64,000 nucleotides of DNA from CAZGOM01 sp964542875 (GTDB taxonomy: Bacteria; Planctomycetota; Phycisphaerae; Phycisphaerales; Phycisphaeraceae): the NCBI GenBank assembly GCA_964542875.1, contig CAZIWA010000011.1, positions 11,283-75,282 on the forward strand, in the 5' to 3' direction. Of the stretch, positions 1 to 7,669 are shown piece by piece (positions within the stretch are counted from its first letter, which is position 1; the number at the start of each line of letters is the position of its first letter). The notes beneath the pieces are model-generated. The model saw only the letters and a list, made by a program, of their open reading frames with translations, was not told where the DNA came from and did no database searches. A program made the position numbers and the translations under genes.

Positions 1-27
1 GCAGGGGTATGATTTCTCCAGCGATCC

Positions 28-1599
28 ATGGATGAGACGAAATTCAAACCTGGGGTGCAGGCAACAGCATCGCTGCGCGAGCGGCTGCTGGACCTGCTCA
101 TTGGCAGCCAGGGGCCGACCCGGGGCAAGTACTGGCAGGCCGCGGCGGTGGTGCTGGGGCTGACGCTGGTGAACCTGGGCATCGAATGGCTGGTGCGCGA
201 TGTGGAGCCCATCAGCCTGGCGATGGTGTACCTGCTGGGCGTGGCGCTTTGCGCGGCGAGACTGGGACGGTGGCCCGGGCTGCTGAGCTCGGTTTTGAGC
301 GTGATGATGTTCAACTTCGCATTGATCGAACCGCGAATGACATTTGTGGTGCATGACGCGCAGTACATGATCACGTTTGCGGTGATGCTGCTGGTGGCGA
401 TGCTGATCGGCGAACTGGCCGGCCGGGTGCATGAACAGGCCGACGAGGCGCGCGAGCGGCTGAGCCAGACGCAGTCGCTGGCGCAACTGGCCGATGGCCT
501 GGCCGTCCATAACGAGCCGGGCGCGATCGCCCAGGCGTTTGCGGATCGGTTGGCATTGATGTTTGAGGCCCAGGTGACGGTGTACCTGCCTGTGCCGCAG
601 TCCGAGAAGGTCGCCTGTGCGGCAAGCACGCTGCCGGAATTGCTGACGGACCCGCACGAGCTGGGTGTGGCCCAGTGGGCGTGGGACCAGGCCGAGAACG
701 CCGGGCTGGGGACGGAGAACCTGCCGGGCTCTCGCTGCCTGCACGTGCCGGGGGACAAGGCCACGGGGAACGGCCCGGTGGTAGCGCTGCTGCCCAAAGA
801 GACGGATGAAGCATTTGACCCGACGCAGCTTGCATTGATCGAAGCGTGCGTGGCGGTGCTGGCGACGGCGCTGGAGCGCGCCAGGCTGGCCGTAGAAACC
901 CGGAGCGCACTGGTGGAAGCGCAGGCTGAGCGGCTGAGAGGATCGCTGCTTTCAAGCGTGTCGCATGATTTGCGGACGCCGCTGGCGGTGATCGCGGGGA
1001 CGAGCGAATCATTGCTTGCCAGGCAGCGCGATCCGGCGTCGGCGGAGGCGCAGGGGCTGGGGCTGATCTGCGATCAATCACGCAGACTGGCCTCGCTGGT
1101 GGAGAACATTTTGAGCGTGACCAAGCTGCAATCCGGGAGCGTTCACGCGGGGCTGCAATGGGTGCCGGTGGACGAACTTGTGGCAGGCGCGCTTGGGCGG
1201 CTGCCCGATGGCGGACGCGTGAAGCTGGTGGGGGCATCAGGCGAGGCGCAGGTGTTCGCCGACCCGGTGCTGATGGAGCAACTGGTCTACAACCTGCTTG
1301 AAAATGCACTCAAGTATGCGCCGGAGGGAACGCCGGTACGCGTGGAGGCCGGCACCAGGGACAGGCTGTTTCGGCTGAGTGTGAGCGATGCGGGGCCGGG
1401 CGTGCCTGAGGCCGAGCGGGAGCGGGTGTTTGAGAAATTCGTGCGTGGGGCCAATGCGGGAACGCTGCCGGGCGTGGGGCTGGGGCTGGCGATCTGCCAG
1501 GCGATCGCGTCATTGCATCATGGGTCGATCACATGCCGCGGCGCGGTGTTTGAGCTGGTGTTGCCTCAGCCTGCGGAGCCGATGGTGGAGGAGGGGTGA
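28..1599 (+). CDS. kdpD: KdpD-type sensor histidine kinase lacking the N-terminal KdpD/Usp part
   Basis: Membrane histidine kinase of the potassium-responsive KdpD/KdpE pair. Four hydrophobic segments (about residues 35-55, 63-80, 84-100, 113-133) match the KdpD four-helix domain. A GAF-like region (about 150-290) follows, then HisKA with the phospho-accepting His313 in SHDLRTPL, the N box around Asn422 (NLLENALKYA) and G boxes DAGPG and GVGLGLAI. At 523 residues it is far shorter than full KdpD (about 900) because the N-terminal ATP-binding and Usp domains are absent. An in-frame TGA at 10-12 closes the frame upstream, so these may be encoded by a separate gene left of the window. It is followed by kdpE on the same strand. 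The family assignment is strong; potassium sensing is inferred from the family. Confidence 0.88.
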   Translation: MDETKFKPGVQATASLRERLLDLLIGSQGPTRGKYWQAAAVVLGLTLVNLGIEWLVRDVEPISLAMVYLLGVALCAARLGRWPGLLSSVLSVMMFNFALIEPRMTFVVHDAQYMITFAVMLLVAMLIGELAGRVHEQADEARERLSQTQSLAQLADGLAVHNEPGAIAQAFADRLALMFEAQVTVYLPVPQSEKVACAASTLPELLTDPHELGVAQWAWDQAENAGLGTENLPGSRCLHVPGDKATGNGPVVALLPKETDEAFDPTQLALIEACVAVLATALERARLAVETRSALVEAQAERLRGSLLSSVSHDLRTPLAVIAGTSESLLARQRDPASAEAQGLGLICDQSRRLASLVENILSVTKLQSGSVHAGLQWVPVDELVAGALGRLPDGGRVKLVGASGEAQVFADPVLMEQLVYNLLENALKYAPEGTPVRVEAGTRDRLFRLSVSDAGPGVPEAERERVFEKFVRGANAGTLPGVGLGLAICQAIASLHHGSITCRGAVFELVLPQPAEPMVEEG

Positions 1600-1602
1600 G
1601 GG

Positions 1603-1624
1603 AGTTATGAATTATGAGTTGAAG
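1603..1624 (+). repeat. Short GAGTTATGAATT-type intergenic repeat
   Basis: The stretch GAGTTATGAATTATGAGTTG lies just after the kdpD stop. A related series of GAATTA/GAGTTATG units occurs at 59871-59900. Both are intergenic and precede AGAGG-like purine runs. They look like members of a dispersed AT-rich repeat family, but two copies are weak evidence. Confidence 0.35.
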
Positions 1625-1761
1625 AAAAAGAGAGGGAAGGCTCATTGAGAAAATGGTGCGTTGAGGGCATTTGCAGGCGGCCCTCACTCCCAGCCCGCTC
1701 CCAGAGAGAGAGGGGGACAGGAGAAGAGCGTTGTGAAAAATTTGTGCAGGAAGTGCGGATT

Positions 1762-2463
1762 ATGAATACACAAAATGCGGATCGGCCGGTGGTGCTGGTG
1801 ATCGATGATGAGGTGGGGATTCAAAAGCTGCTGCGGCTGCCGCTGATCGACTCGGGGTATCGGGTGGAAGAGGCGCTGACGGGCCAACAGGGGCTGGTGT
1901 CGTTGGCGAGCCGTGCGCCGGAGCTGGTGCTGCTGGACCTGGGGCTGCCGGACATGGATGGGCTGGAGGTGCTTAAGGAATTGCGCGGGTGGAGCCGGGT
2001 GCCGGTGATCATTCTTTCCGCCCGGGGTCAGGACCGGGACAAGGTGGCGGGGCTGGACCTGGGGGCGGACGATTACCTGACCAAGCCGTTTAGCGTGCAG
2101 GAACTGCTGGCCCGGGTGCGTGTGGCGATGCGCCACGCACGCACGGGGGAGAAGCAGGATTCGCCTGTGTTTGAGTCCAACGGATTAAGCGTGGACCTGG
2201 CCGGGCGGAACGTGGCCGTGGATGGGCAGGACGTGAAGCTGACGCCCATTGAATTCCGGCTGCTGGCGCTGTTTATCCGGCATACGGGCCGGGTGCTGAC
2301 GTATGGTTTTATTTTGCGCGAGGTGTGGGGACCGGGGCGGGAGGATGACCATCATGCGCTGCGCGTGCATATGGCGAATTTGAGGCGCAAGATTGAACCG
2401 GACCCGGCGCGGCCGCGACATATTCAGACGGACCAGGGAGTGGGGTATCGGTTTAAGAGTTGA
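1762..2463 (+). CDS. kdpE: KdpE-type response regulator (OmpR/PhoB family)
   Basis: DNA-binding response regulator of 233 residues, partner of the upstream KdpD-like kinase. The receiver domain (about 10-120) has the acidic pair in VLVIDDE, the phospho-acceptor Asp59 in LLDLGLPDMDG and Lys108 in YLTKPF. A C-terminal winged helix follows (about 135-233), ending in the typical RRKIEPDP and GVGYRF segments. The frame is open further upstream to 1645, but that extension is low-complexity intergenic-like sequence. The ATG at 1762 gives the normal KdpE length and N-terminus. It probably controls kdpFABC, which would lie outside the window. Confidence 0.9.
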   Translation: MNTQNADRPVVLVIDDEVGIQKLLRLPLIDSGYRVEEALTGQQGLVSLASRAPELVLLDLGLPDMDGLEVLKELRGWSRVPVIILSARGQDRDKVAGLDLGADDYLTKPFSVQELLARVRVAMRHARTGEKQDSPVFESNGLSVDLAGRNVAVDGQDVKLTPIEFRLLALFIRHTGRVLTYGFILREVWGPGREDDHHALRVHMANLRRKIEPDPARPRHIQTDQGVGYRFKS

Positions 2464-2495
2464 GGGGGAGATGGCGGTGCGGGGGTCCAACGGGA

Positions 2496-2529
2496 GGGGA
2501 CAGGTCCTTGAGGAAGAGGACCAGTCCCC
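2496..2529 (+). repeat. GGGGACAGGTCC palindromic dispersed repeat, copy 1
   Basis: Near-perfect inverted repeat: GGGGACAGGTCC, a short purine-rich loop, then GGACCAGTCCCC. A second copy with the same arms and loop start (CTTGA) lies at 56765-56799, and a shortened derivative at 57013-57026. It is intergenic, between kdpE and the convergent alpha-galactosidase gene. Confidence 0.75.
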
Positions 2530-2564
2530 GACACCCGCACTTTTAAAAAATGTCGCGGTGCTAC

Positions 2565-2604
2565 AAAAAAAACCGGACGCAAGGCGTTAAAACCTTGCGT
2601 CCGG
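2565..2604 (-). terminator. Rho-independent terminator of the GH4 alpha-galactosidase gene
   Basis: Perfect 12-bp stem CCGGACGCAAGG / CCTTGCGTCCGG (2573-2584 and 2593-2604) with an 8-nt loop. Read on the minus strand it is followed by eight T residues (complement of the A run 2565-2572). It sits 28 bp past the stop of the minus-strand gene at 2633. Confidence 0.9.
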
Positions 2605-2632
2605 GTGATGTGCTGGCGCAGATTCCTGGGAC

Positions 2633-4075
2633 TTATTTGAAGCCAGGGAGGAAGGCTTTTTCGGCTTCGAAAAGCTCAAGCGTCATGGCTTTGATCTGGG
2701 CCGGGGTGCACATGGTCTGGGTGAGGGGGTCGAGGTAGAGGGCGTGGATGGCGGCCTCAATGGATTTTTCCATGCAGGCGGTGGCGGCGAGATCGAACAT
2801 GGCCATGTTGCTGGCGCAGATGTGGGCCATTTGCGCGGGGAGGCGGCCGTAACGGGTGGGGTTGATGCCGTTGCGGTCGATCATGCAGGCGACTTCAACG
2901 CAGCCGTCGCCGGGGAGGTTGGTGATGAGGTGCGCGCTGTCGCCGTTGGTGCGGTGGAGGTTGTTCATGACGTTGCCGTGGATGCGGAAGGGGGTGTCTT
3001 TTTCCCGGGCTTCGATGATCCAGGAGGCGTATTCGTAGGAGCGTTCCCAGCCGAGGGGTTTTTCGCCATTGACCATGGCGTTGCGGTCGGCGTCGGCGTT
3101 TTTGCGCCAGGTGGGCCAATTGGAGGCGTAGAAGCGGGATTCGCCACAATAGCCGTTGCGGGCGTAGGTTTCCAGGGCCTTCTTGTTCTTGCGGTAGTAG
3201 TGGAGGTATTCGGAGAGGTGGCCGGAGCTTTCGGTGATGAAGGCGCCGAAGTGGAGCATCATGTCTTTGCGGACAAGGTCGGGACGTTCTTCGGGGTCGG
3301 TGGGCTGGCCGGCGAGGTCCAGGAGGGCTTTTTCAAAGAGGATGGGGTAGAGGTTCTGGCCCTTGTGCTTGAGCTTGGTGAACCATGCGAGGTGGTTGAT
3401 GCCTGCGCACTCCCATTCCATTTCCTCATAGGCGACGCCGGCGCGCTTGGCCAGGAGGTGGCCGGTGCCCTGGACGCTGTGGCAGAGCCCGACGACGGGG
3501 ATGTTGCTGGAGCGGCCGGCGGCGAGGCACATGATGTTCATGGGGTTGGTGTAGTTAAGCACGATGGCGTTGGGGCAGAGGCGTTCGACGTCTTTCAAGA
3601 TCTGAAGGAAGACGGGAACGGTGCGCAGGGCCTTGAAGAGGCCGCCTGGGCCGATGGTGTCGCCGATGCACTGGTCGACGCCGTACTTGAGGGGGATGTC
3701 GTTATCGAACTGGACGCAGGCGGTGCCGGAGACTTCGACGCAGCAGACGATGTAGTCGGAGCCCGCCATGACCTGGGTGCGGTCGGTGGAGCCGGTGACG
3801 GTCCAGCCGGTTTTGCCTTCCTGCTGGATGAGTTTGCCGATGAGCTTGGTCATGGTGGCGAGGCGGTCGGCATCGATGTCGACAAGGGCGATGGTGCCGG
3901 CGTCGGCGCCGGGGATCTTCAAGGTGTCGTTGATGAGGCGGGGCGTGAAGCCCGAGCCGGCGCCGAGCATGGTGATTTTGATGGGGCGCAGGATTTTGCC
4001 GGGGAGGCCGGTGGCGCTTGCGTCCTGCGTGTGTGCGGCGTGGCCTTTTTTGCTGTCGGTGGAAATCGCGGTCAT
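2633..4075 (-). CDS. melA: Glycoside hydrolase family 4 alpha-galactosidase (MelA-like)
   Basis: NAD- and metal-dependent glycosidase of family GH4, predicted to hydrolyse alpha-galactosides in the cytoplasm. The N-terminal Rossmann motif is GAGSG (residues 38-42), followed by an acidic strand end (LVDIDADR). The metal-site Cys198-His199 lies in GLCHSVQG, and ECAGINHLAWF follows, both typical of MelA-type GH4 enzymes. NYTNPMN is the conserved substrate/NAD segment. At 480 residues it has normal family length. I chose ATG 4075 because AGGAG lies 8 nt upstream; an earlier in-frame GTG at 4084 abuts that Shine-Dalgarno sequence. A divergent AraC regulator 212 bp away probably controls it. Alpha-glucosidase specificity cannot be excluded. 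Confidence 0.88.
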   Translation of the reverse strand: MTAISTDSKKGHAAHTQDASATGLPGKILRPIKITMLGAGSGFTPRLINDTLKIPGADAGTIALVDIDADRLATMTKLIGKLIQQEGKTGWTVTGSTDRTQVMAGSDYIVCCVEVSGTACVQFDNDIPLKYGVDQCIGDTIGPGGLFKALRTVPVFLQILKDVERLCPNAIVLNYTNPMNIMCLAAGRSSNIPVVGLCHSVQGTGHLLAKRAGVAYEEMEWECAGINHLAWFTKLKHKGQNLYPILFEKALLDLAGQPTDPEERPDLVRKDMMLHFGAFITESSGHLSEYLHYYRKNKKALETYARNGYCGESRFYASNWPTWRKNADADRNAMVNGEKPLGWERSYEYASWIIEAREKDTPFRIHGNVMNNLHRTNGDSAHLITNLPGDGCVEVACMIDRNGINPTRYGRLPAQMAHICASNMAMFDLAATACMEKSIEAAIHALYLDPLTQTMCTPAQIKAMTLELFEAEKAFLPGFK

Positions 4076-4229
4076 GGAATGCACTCCTGATGTGTGGGAT
4101 GGCAGTGAGCGAATAGTGATGCGGGGGGATATTATCTGTGTGGTTAAGCGGGGGATGAACGGACATTAGTTGATAGTTGATGTGCAAAAAGTGATGTTCT
4201 GAGTTACGCCGACAAAGACAGCGGGTGAC

Positions 4230-4271
4230 GCGCCCGGGTGTTGGGGTGACGGGTTATCGGGGGCTTTCGAG
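4230..4271 (+). repeat. CGGGT-TGACGGG dispersed element, partial copy
   Basis: This stretch matches the right arm (reverse complement) of the inverted-repeat element at 47364-47512: CGCxCCCGGGT, then GGGTGACGGG, then TCGGGGGCTT and CGAG. It lies directly before the AraC gene and inside the open upstream extension of that frame, which argues that the regulator starts downstream of it. Confidence 0.6.
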
Positions 4272-4287
4272 GGAGAGGATGGTTTTC

Positions 4288-5130
4288 ATGAGCCAAGGTT
4301 CTGAGCATTTTTCGATTCATCTGGCGCAGCCGCGGACGGCTTGGCATGTGTCTTCCTATGGCCGGGGGCAAACCATTGGCCCGCGTGGCCATTACGGGTA
4401 CGACAACCTGGGCCGGGAGCCCGAAGGGCTGGTGGTGTTTCAGTACATCGAGGCCGGGGAGCTGGTGTTTATCGAAAACGGTGTCGAGCACCTGGCGGGC
4501 CCCGGGCAGGCGGTGATGTTCACCTATGGGGAAAGCAGCAGCTACGGATTAAAGACGGGACCGCGGCCGGTGTATCGGACGACGTTCTTGAACTTTTCCG
4601 GCGCGGGTGTGCCGGAGCACTGGCGGATGATGCGCGACAGGCATGGATCGGTGATCCGCCCGGACCGGCAGATTGTCGGGGCGATGAACCGGCTGATTGA
4701 TTCGGCGATGCCGGGGTCGGGCGTTTCGCCTGTGCAGCAGACGCGCGGGGTGCACGAGTTCATGCTGGATCTGGCGGACCATTTAGAAGGGCAGGCCGAG
4801 GGGCGTGCGACGCCGGTGGGGCAGGCGGTGAGGTGGATTCTTTCGCGTCCGACGGAGGATTGGTCGCTTAAGCAGCTTGCGGTGCGCTTTGGGTGCAGCC
4901 GGGAGCATTTGATCAGAGTGTTTTTTGAAGAGCAGGGAGAGACGCCGGGGCAATATGTGGCGCAGGCGAGGTTGCGGCGTGCGCTGGCGCTGCTGCTGGA
5001 GACGGATCTGGGGTTAAAGGAGGTGGCGGCGCAGTCGGGGTATCGTTCGACGCATACGCTGGCGAGGCAGGTGGTGAAGGGGACGGGTCTTTCGCCGGAG
5101 CATTTTCGGGCGAGGCAGCGGGGGCGGTGA
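4288..5130 (+). CDS. AraC-family transcriptional regulator
   Basis: Regulator of 280 residues. The N-terminal half (about 10-150) is a cupin-like sensor region. The C-terminal AraC DNA-binding domain (about 180-278) contains two HTH units: WSLKQLAVRFGCSREHLIRVF and the second with LKEVAAQSGYRSTHTLARQ, followed by the G-SPEHFR end. It is divergent from the GH4 alpha-galactosidase, so it is the probable sugar-responsive activator of that gene. The frame is open back to 4225, but the ATG at 4288 is preferred: GAGAGG lies 9 nt upstream and the extension overlaps a dispersed repeat. Confidence 0.85.
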   Translation: MSQGSEHFSIHLAQPRTAWHVSSYGRGQTIGPRGHYGYDNLGREPEGLVVFQYIEAGELVFIENGVEHLAGPGQAVMFTYGESSSYGLKTGPRPVYRTTFLNFSGAGVPEHWRMMRDRHGSVIRPDRQIVGAMNRLIDSAMPGSGVSPVQQTRGVHEFMLDLADHLEGQAEGRATPVGQAVRWILSRPTEDWSLKQLAVRFGCSREHLIRVFFEEQGETPGQYVAQARLRRALALLLETDLGLKEVAAQSGYRSTHTLARQVVKGTGLSPEHFRARQRGR

Positions 5131-5168
5131 GAGGGGCTGCGCCTTCGCAAAAAATGGGATTTTTGCGA

Positions 5169-5210
5169 CCGGGTTATCGGGTGACGGGTTGTCGCGTATC
5201 CATGGGGAGC
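5169..5210 (+). repeat. CGGGTTATCGGGTGACGGG dispersed element, partial copy
   Basis: CCGGGTTATCGGGTGACGGG followed by TCGCGTATCCATG matches the left arm and inner flank of the element at 47364-47512 over about 40 bases. It lies between the AraC gene and the convergent phosphodiesterase gene. No matching inverted arm is visible nearby. Confidence 0.7.
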
Positions 5211-5259
5211 GGTGAAGGGATTAGAGCTATTGTTTTGGAGCAGAGAGAGCAGGAAAGAG

Positions 5260-5748
5260 TCAGTCGGGTTTGATGTCGATGATGTCGGCCTTGAGGGTGG
5301 CGAGATCAAGCAGGGCGACGGTGCAGCGGTTGGTGAGCCAGCCGCAGCATTCGCCGGGGTTGAGCATGAGCCGGCCGTTTTGGTTTTCGTTGACGATGCT
5401 GTGGGTGTGGCCGGTGATGACGACGTCGGCGCCCTGGATGTCTGCGGGGGTGAGCCAGTCGATGAAATGGTGCATGACAATTTTTTTATCGGCGAGGGTG
5501 ATGGCCAGGGGGCCATCGACGATCTGCGGGAGGATTTTTTTCAGCCCAGGTTTTTCGCCGTCGTTGTTTCCGTAGACGCAGTGGACGGGCACGTCTAAGA
5601 CGTTTGGTGCGATGAGTTTAGCGGCGAAGGGGGCAACGTAGTCGCCGGCGTGGAGGATGGCTTTGACGTTATGCCGGCGAAAAAGAGCCACGGCGTTTTT
5701 AAAGGAAGGGAGCCGGTCGTGGGTGTCGGAAATGACGCCAATGAGCAT
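5260..5748 (-). CDS. YfcE/MJ0936-type metallophosphodiesterase
   Basis: Cytoplasmic calcineurin-like phosphodiesterase of 162 residues, the usual length for the YfcE family. All metal-binding motifs are present: GVISDTHD (Asp8, His10), HAGDYV, GNNDGEKP, HHF and GHTHS, then NPGE near the end. Natural substrates of this family are poorly defined; the enzymes cleave model phosphodiesters. The ATG start has AGGAA about 9 nt upstream. The next minus-strand gene is the distant GH4 gene, so it is likely transcribed alone. Confidence 0.85.
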   Translation of the reverse strand: MLIGVISDTHDRLPSFKNAVALFRRHNVKAILHAGDYVAPFAAKLIAPNVLDVPVHCVYGNNDGEKPGLKKILPQIVDGPLAITLADKKIVMHHFIDWLTPADIQGADVVITGHTHSIVNENQNGRLMLNPGECCGWLTNRCTVALLDLATLKADIIDIKPD

Positions 5749-5878
5749 GGGGGTGGTTTCCTGTTTGGAAGTGCCGTGGCAGTTTGGCCTATAATAACGC
5801 GCCTGTTGGCTGGCGGACCCATGTCTGATTCGTCGCAGCGGTCATTTAGTATCCATTGAATAGCATCCGGAGCACACT

Positions 5879-6448
5879 TTGCCCAAGCGCTTGCCCCATG
5901 TTGTCCAGATTGTCGATACCCAGACGGGCCTGGAACTGACTGAGGCCTGGAAGTCTCCCCGGGTGAGGGTGGCGGGTTTTGGCGTGATCGTGGGGATCAT
6001 CCTGGCATTCACGCTGATGGTGCTGCACAGCTTTGTGTGGGGCGGGGCGCTCCTGGGCGCGGTGCTTGTGGTGATCTATCCGATCATGGCCTACAACACG
6101 AATAAGACAAAGGTGCACGTGAACACCCGGTACGTGGACATCCGGCATGGGCCGGTGTTGTACAAGCGGTCATGGAATATTCCTTCGGGGGATATTCAGG
6201 ACATTGTGAAGACGCCGCGCAAGAAGCTGGTGGACCTTGATCTGGTGCTGCGGGATGGCCGGCGAATCACGATGCTGATGGGATTGGTGGATGACGACCG
6301 GCTGGATTTTATTGTGCGTCAATCCCGGCGGCATTTGAACCTGGTGAAGGCGTCGCCGCTGCCTGTGCTGACGGTGCCCAAGTCCGGCGGGGGCCGCAGC
6401 GGGAACACGGTGAGCGGTGACCCGGCGATCCGGCCGGAGTACGCCTGA
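5879..6448 (+). CDS. Small integral membrane protein of unknown function
   Basis: I do not recognise this 189-residue protein. It has two adjacent hydrophobic segments (about residues 33-49 and 53-70). After them comes a soluble region with a beta-rich pattern (VHVNTRYVDIRHGPVL, DIVKTPRKKLVDLDLVLRDG) that resembles a bacterial PH-like fold. That resemblance is impression only. The start is TTG at 5879 with GGAG 6 nt upstream; no ATG fits the frame there. The C-terminus is Gly/Ser-rich. It stands alone between a convergent-free upstream gap and the AbiE-like pair. Confidence 0.6.
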   Translation: MPKRLPHVVQIVDTQTGLELTEAWKSPRVRVAGFGVIVGIILAFTLMVLHSFVWGGALLGAVLVVIYPIMAYNTNKTKVHVNTRYVDIRHGPVLYKRSWNIPSGDIQDIVKTPRKKLVDLDLVLRDGRRITMLMGLVDDDRLDFIVRQSRRHLNLVKASPLPVLTVPKSGGGRSGNTVSGDPAIRPEYA

Positions 6449-6503
6449 AGTCATTTTTGCGTGATTTTGTGGAGAATGCGGGGGATTTTATTCAATTTGG
6501 CGA

Positions 6504-6522
6504 TTTTACTACGGAGTAAAAT
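6504..6522. promoter_or_regulatory. AbiEi-type operator, copy 1
   Basis: TTTTACTACGGAGTAAAAT. The core TTTTAC...GTAAAA is itself an interrupted palindrome. The same 19 bases recur as an exact reverse complement at 6568-6586. AbiEi antitoxins are known to repress their own promoter by cooperative binding to inverted repeats, so this is the expected operator arrangement. Confidence 0.75.
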
Positions 6523-6543
6523 TGATTATTTTCATAAAACGCA

Positions 6544-6572
6544 TTGACTATTTTAATGAAATCACATATTTT
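6544..6572 (+). promoter_or_regulatory. Sigma-70-type promoter of the AbiE-like pair
   Basis: TTGACT (6544-6549), a 17-nt spacer, and TATTTT (6567-6572). The -10 element lies inside operator copy 2, and copy 1 ends 22 bp upstream of the -35. Bound antitoxin would therefore block polymerase. The region is strikingly AT-rich against the surrounding DNA. Confidence 0.7.
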
Positions 6573-6586
6573 ACTCCGTAGTAAAA
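6568..6586. promoter_or_regulatory. AbiEi-type operator, copy 2
   Basis: ATTTTACTCCGTAGTAAAA is the exact reverse complement of the copy at 6504-6522, with centres about 65 bp apart. It covers the -10 hexamer and ends 24 bp before the antitoxin ATG. Confidence 0.75.
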
Positions 6587-6610
6587 ACATGATTTTGATT
6601 AAAGTGATGT

Positions 6611-7669
6611 ATGAAGACGCAAGAAGTGGAACAGATCGCGATGGATCGTCTGGAGGCGCTGGCGCTCAAGACCGGCGCTTTTAAATTGATTGAAAAGCAC
6701 GCGTTGAATGATGATCGGTCAATATTCGACTGGCGTGTGGATTTGAAGACGGATTTGGGGAATGTTGTGTCGTTGTATGTGACGGCTAAGGCACGGGTCA
6801 CGCCTCAGGAAATGTGGGGAGTGGTACAGCGGCTTAATGAGGTTCGGCCTGCGGTGGCGGAGATGGTCTTGTTTACACCGGTGATTTCCGAGCGGGTTGC
6901 GATGGCGTGCCGGGAGAACAAGATCAGTTATTTCGATGGGGATGGAAACTGCCATATTCAGGTGCCGGGGATTTTCATTCACGTAGAAGCGGGGCGAAAG
7001 CCAAAGAGAGAGGTTCGGCTGGGCATTGATTTGTTTGCGCAAAAAACCAGCCGTGTGATTCGCGTGCTGTTGGAAAGCGTGGGCAAAGGATGGTCGCCTG
7101 GACTGTTGGCGCGGGAAGCCAGGGTGAGCCCGGCGCTGGTGACGCATGTTCGGAGAACATTGCTTGAAGAGGCTTATGCGCAATCGCGGGAGCGGTTTCT
7201 TTATGTCCAGCGGCCCAAAGAGCTTTTAGATGCGTGGGTGCAGTCCTATGAGCTTCCCGAGCGCAGGTTTTATCACAGCCTGCTGAGTTCCCGGGAGATA
7301 TTGGAGAAATTGCCGGAGATGGCTGAAAAACACGATGGGGAGTATGCGCTAACAGGTCTTACGGGCGCGTGGCAGGCTGCGCCGATGGTGAAGCAAAATG
7401 TTGTGTCGTGCTATTGGGCGAGCGAGTTTCAGGGTCCGTTGATGTGGACATTAAACGCGCTGAAGGCCACGAAGGTGGATTCGGGTGCGAACCTGATCGT
7501 GTGGGATTGCGACGATGAGTTCGTGTTCTACGGCGCAAGAAAAATTGATGGGGCGAGGGTGGTGTCGGCCGTTCAACTGTATCTGGATTTAATGAAGATC
7601 GGTGGCCGGGGCGAGGAAGCGGCCCAGGAGATCGTGGAAAAGGAGTTGATTCCCAAATGGCAGATATGA
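6611..7669 (+). CDS. AbiEi-like type IV antitoxin / autoregulator
   Basis: Predicted antitoxin and repressor of 352 residues. The strongest recognisable part is a winged-helix segment in the middle (about residues 140-195: TSRVIRVLLES, LLAREARVSPALVTHVRRTLL). The rest resembles the longer AbiEi-type transcriptional-regulator antitoxins. It is immediately upstream of, and overlaps by 13 bp, a nucleotidyltransferase gene of the AbiEii class, the normal antitoxin-toxin order. Two inverted 19-bp operators lie over its promoter, consistent with autorepression. The Shine-Dalgarno sequence is weak. The AT-rich upstream region suggests horizontal acquisition. Confidence 0.75.
   Translation: MKTQEVEQIAMDRLEALALKTGAFKLIEKHALNDDRSIFDWRVDLKTDLGNVVSLYVTAKARVTPQEMWGVVQRLNEVRPAVAEMVLFTPVISERVAMACRENKISYFDGDGNCHIQVPGIFIHVEAGRKPKREVRLGIDLFAQKTSRVIRVLLESVGKGWSPGLLAREARVSPALVTHVRRTLLEEAYAQSRERFLYVQRPKELLDAWVQSYELPERRFYHSLLSSREILEKLPEMAEKHDGEYALTGLTGAWQAAPMVKQNVVSCYWASEFQGPLMWTLNALKATKVDSGANLIVWDCDDEFVFYGARKIDGARVVSAVQLYLDLMKIGGRGEEAAQEIVEKELIPKWQI

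Noticed and set aside
1680..1720. CCCTCACTCCCAGCCC-type stretch, resembling the stretch near 19322-19370
   Set aside because: The similarity is only a pyrimidine-rich pattern. I could not establish a true repeat.
2744..4090. 448-codon open frame on the + strand, Gly/Val/Asp-rich
   Set aside because: Antisense to the GH4 alpha-galactosidase. It is an artefact of GC-rich codon structure with no family-like motif.
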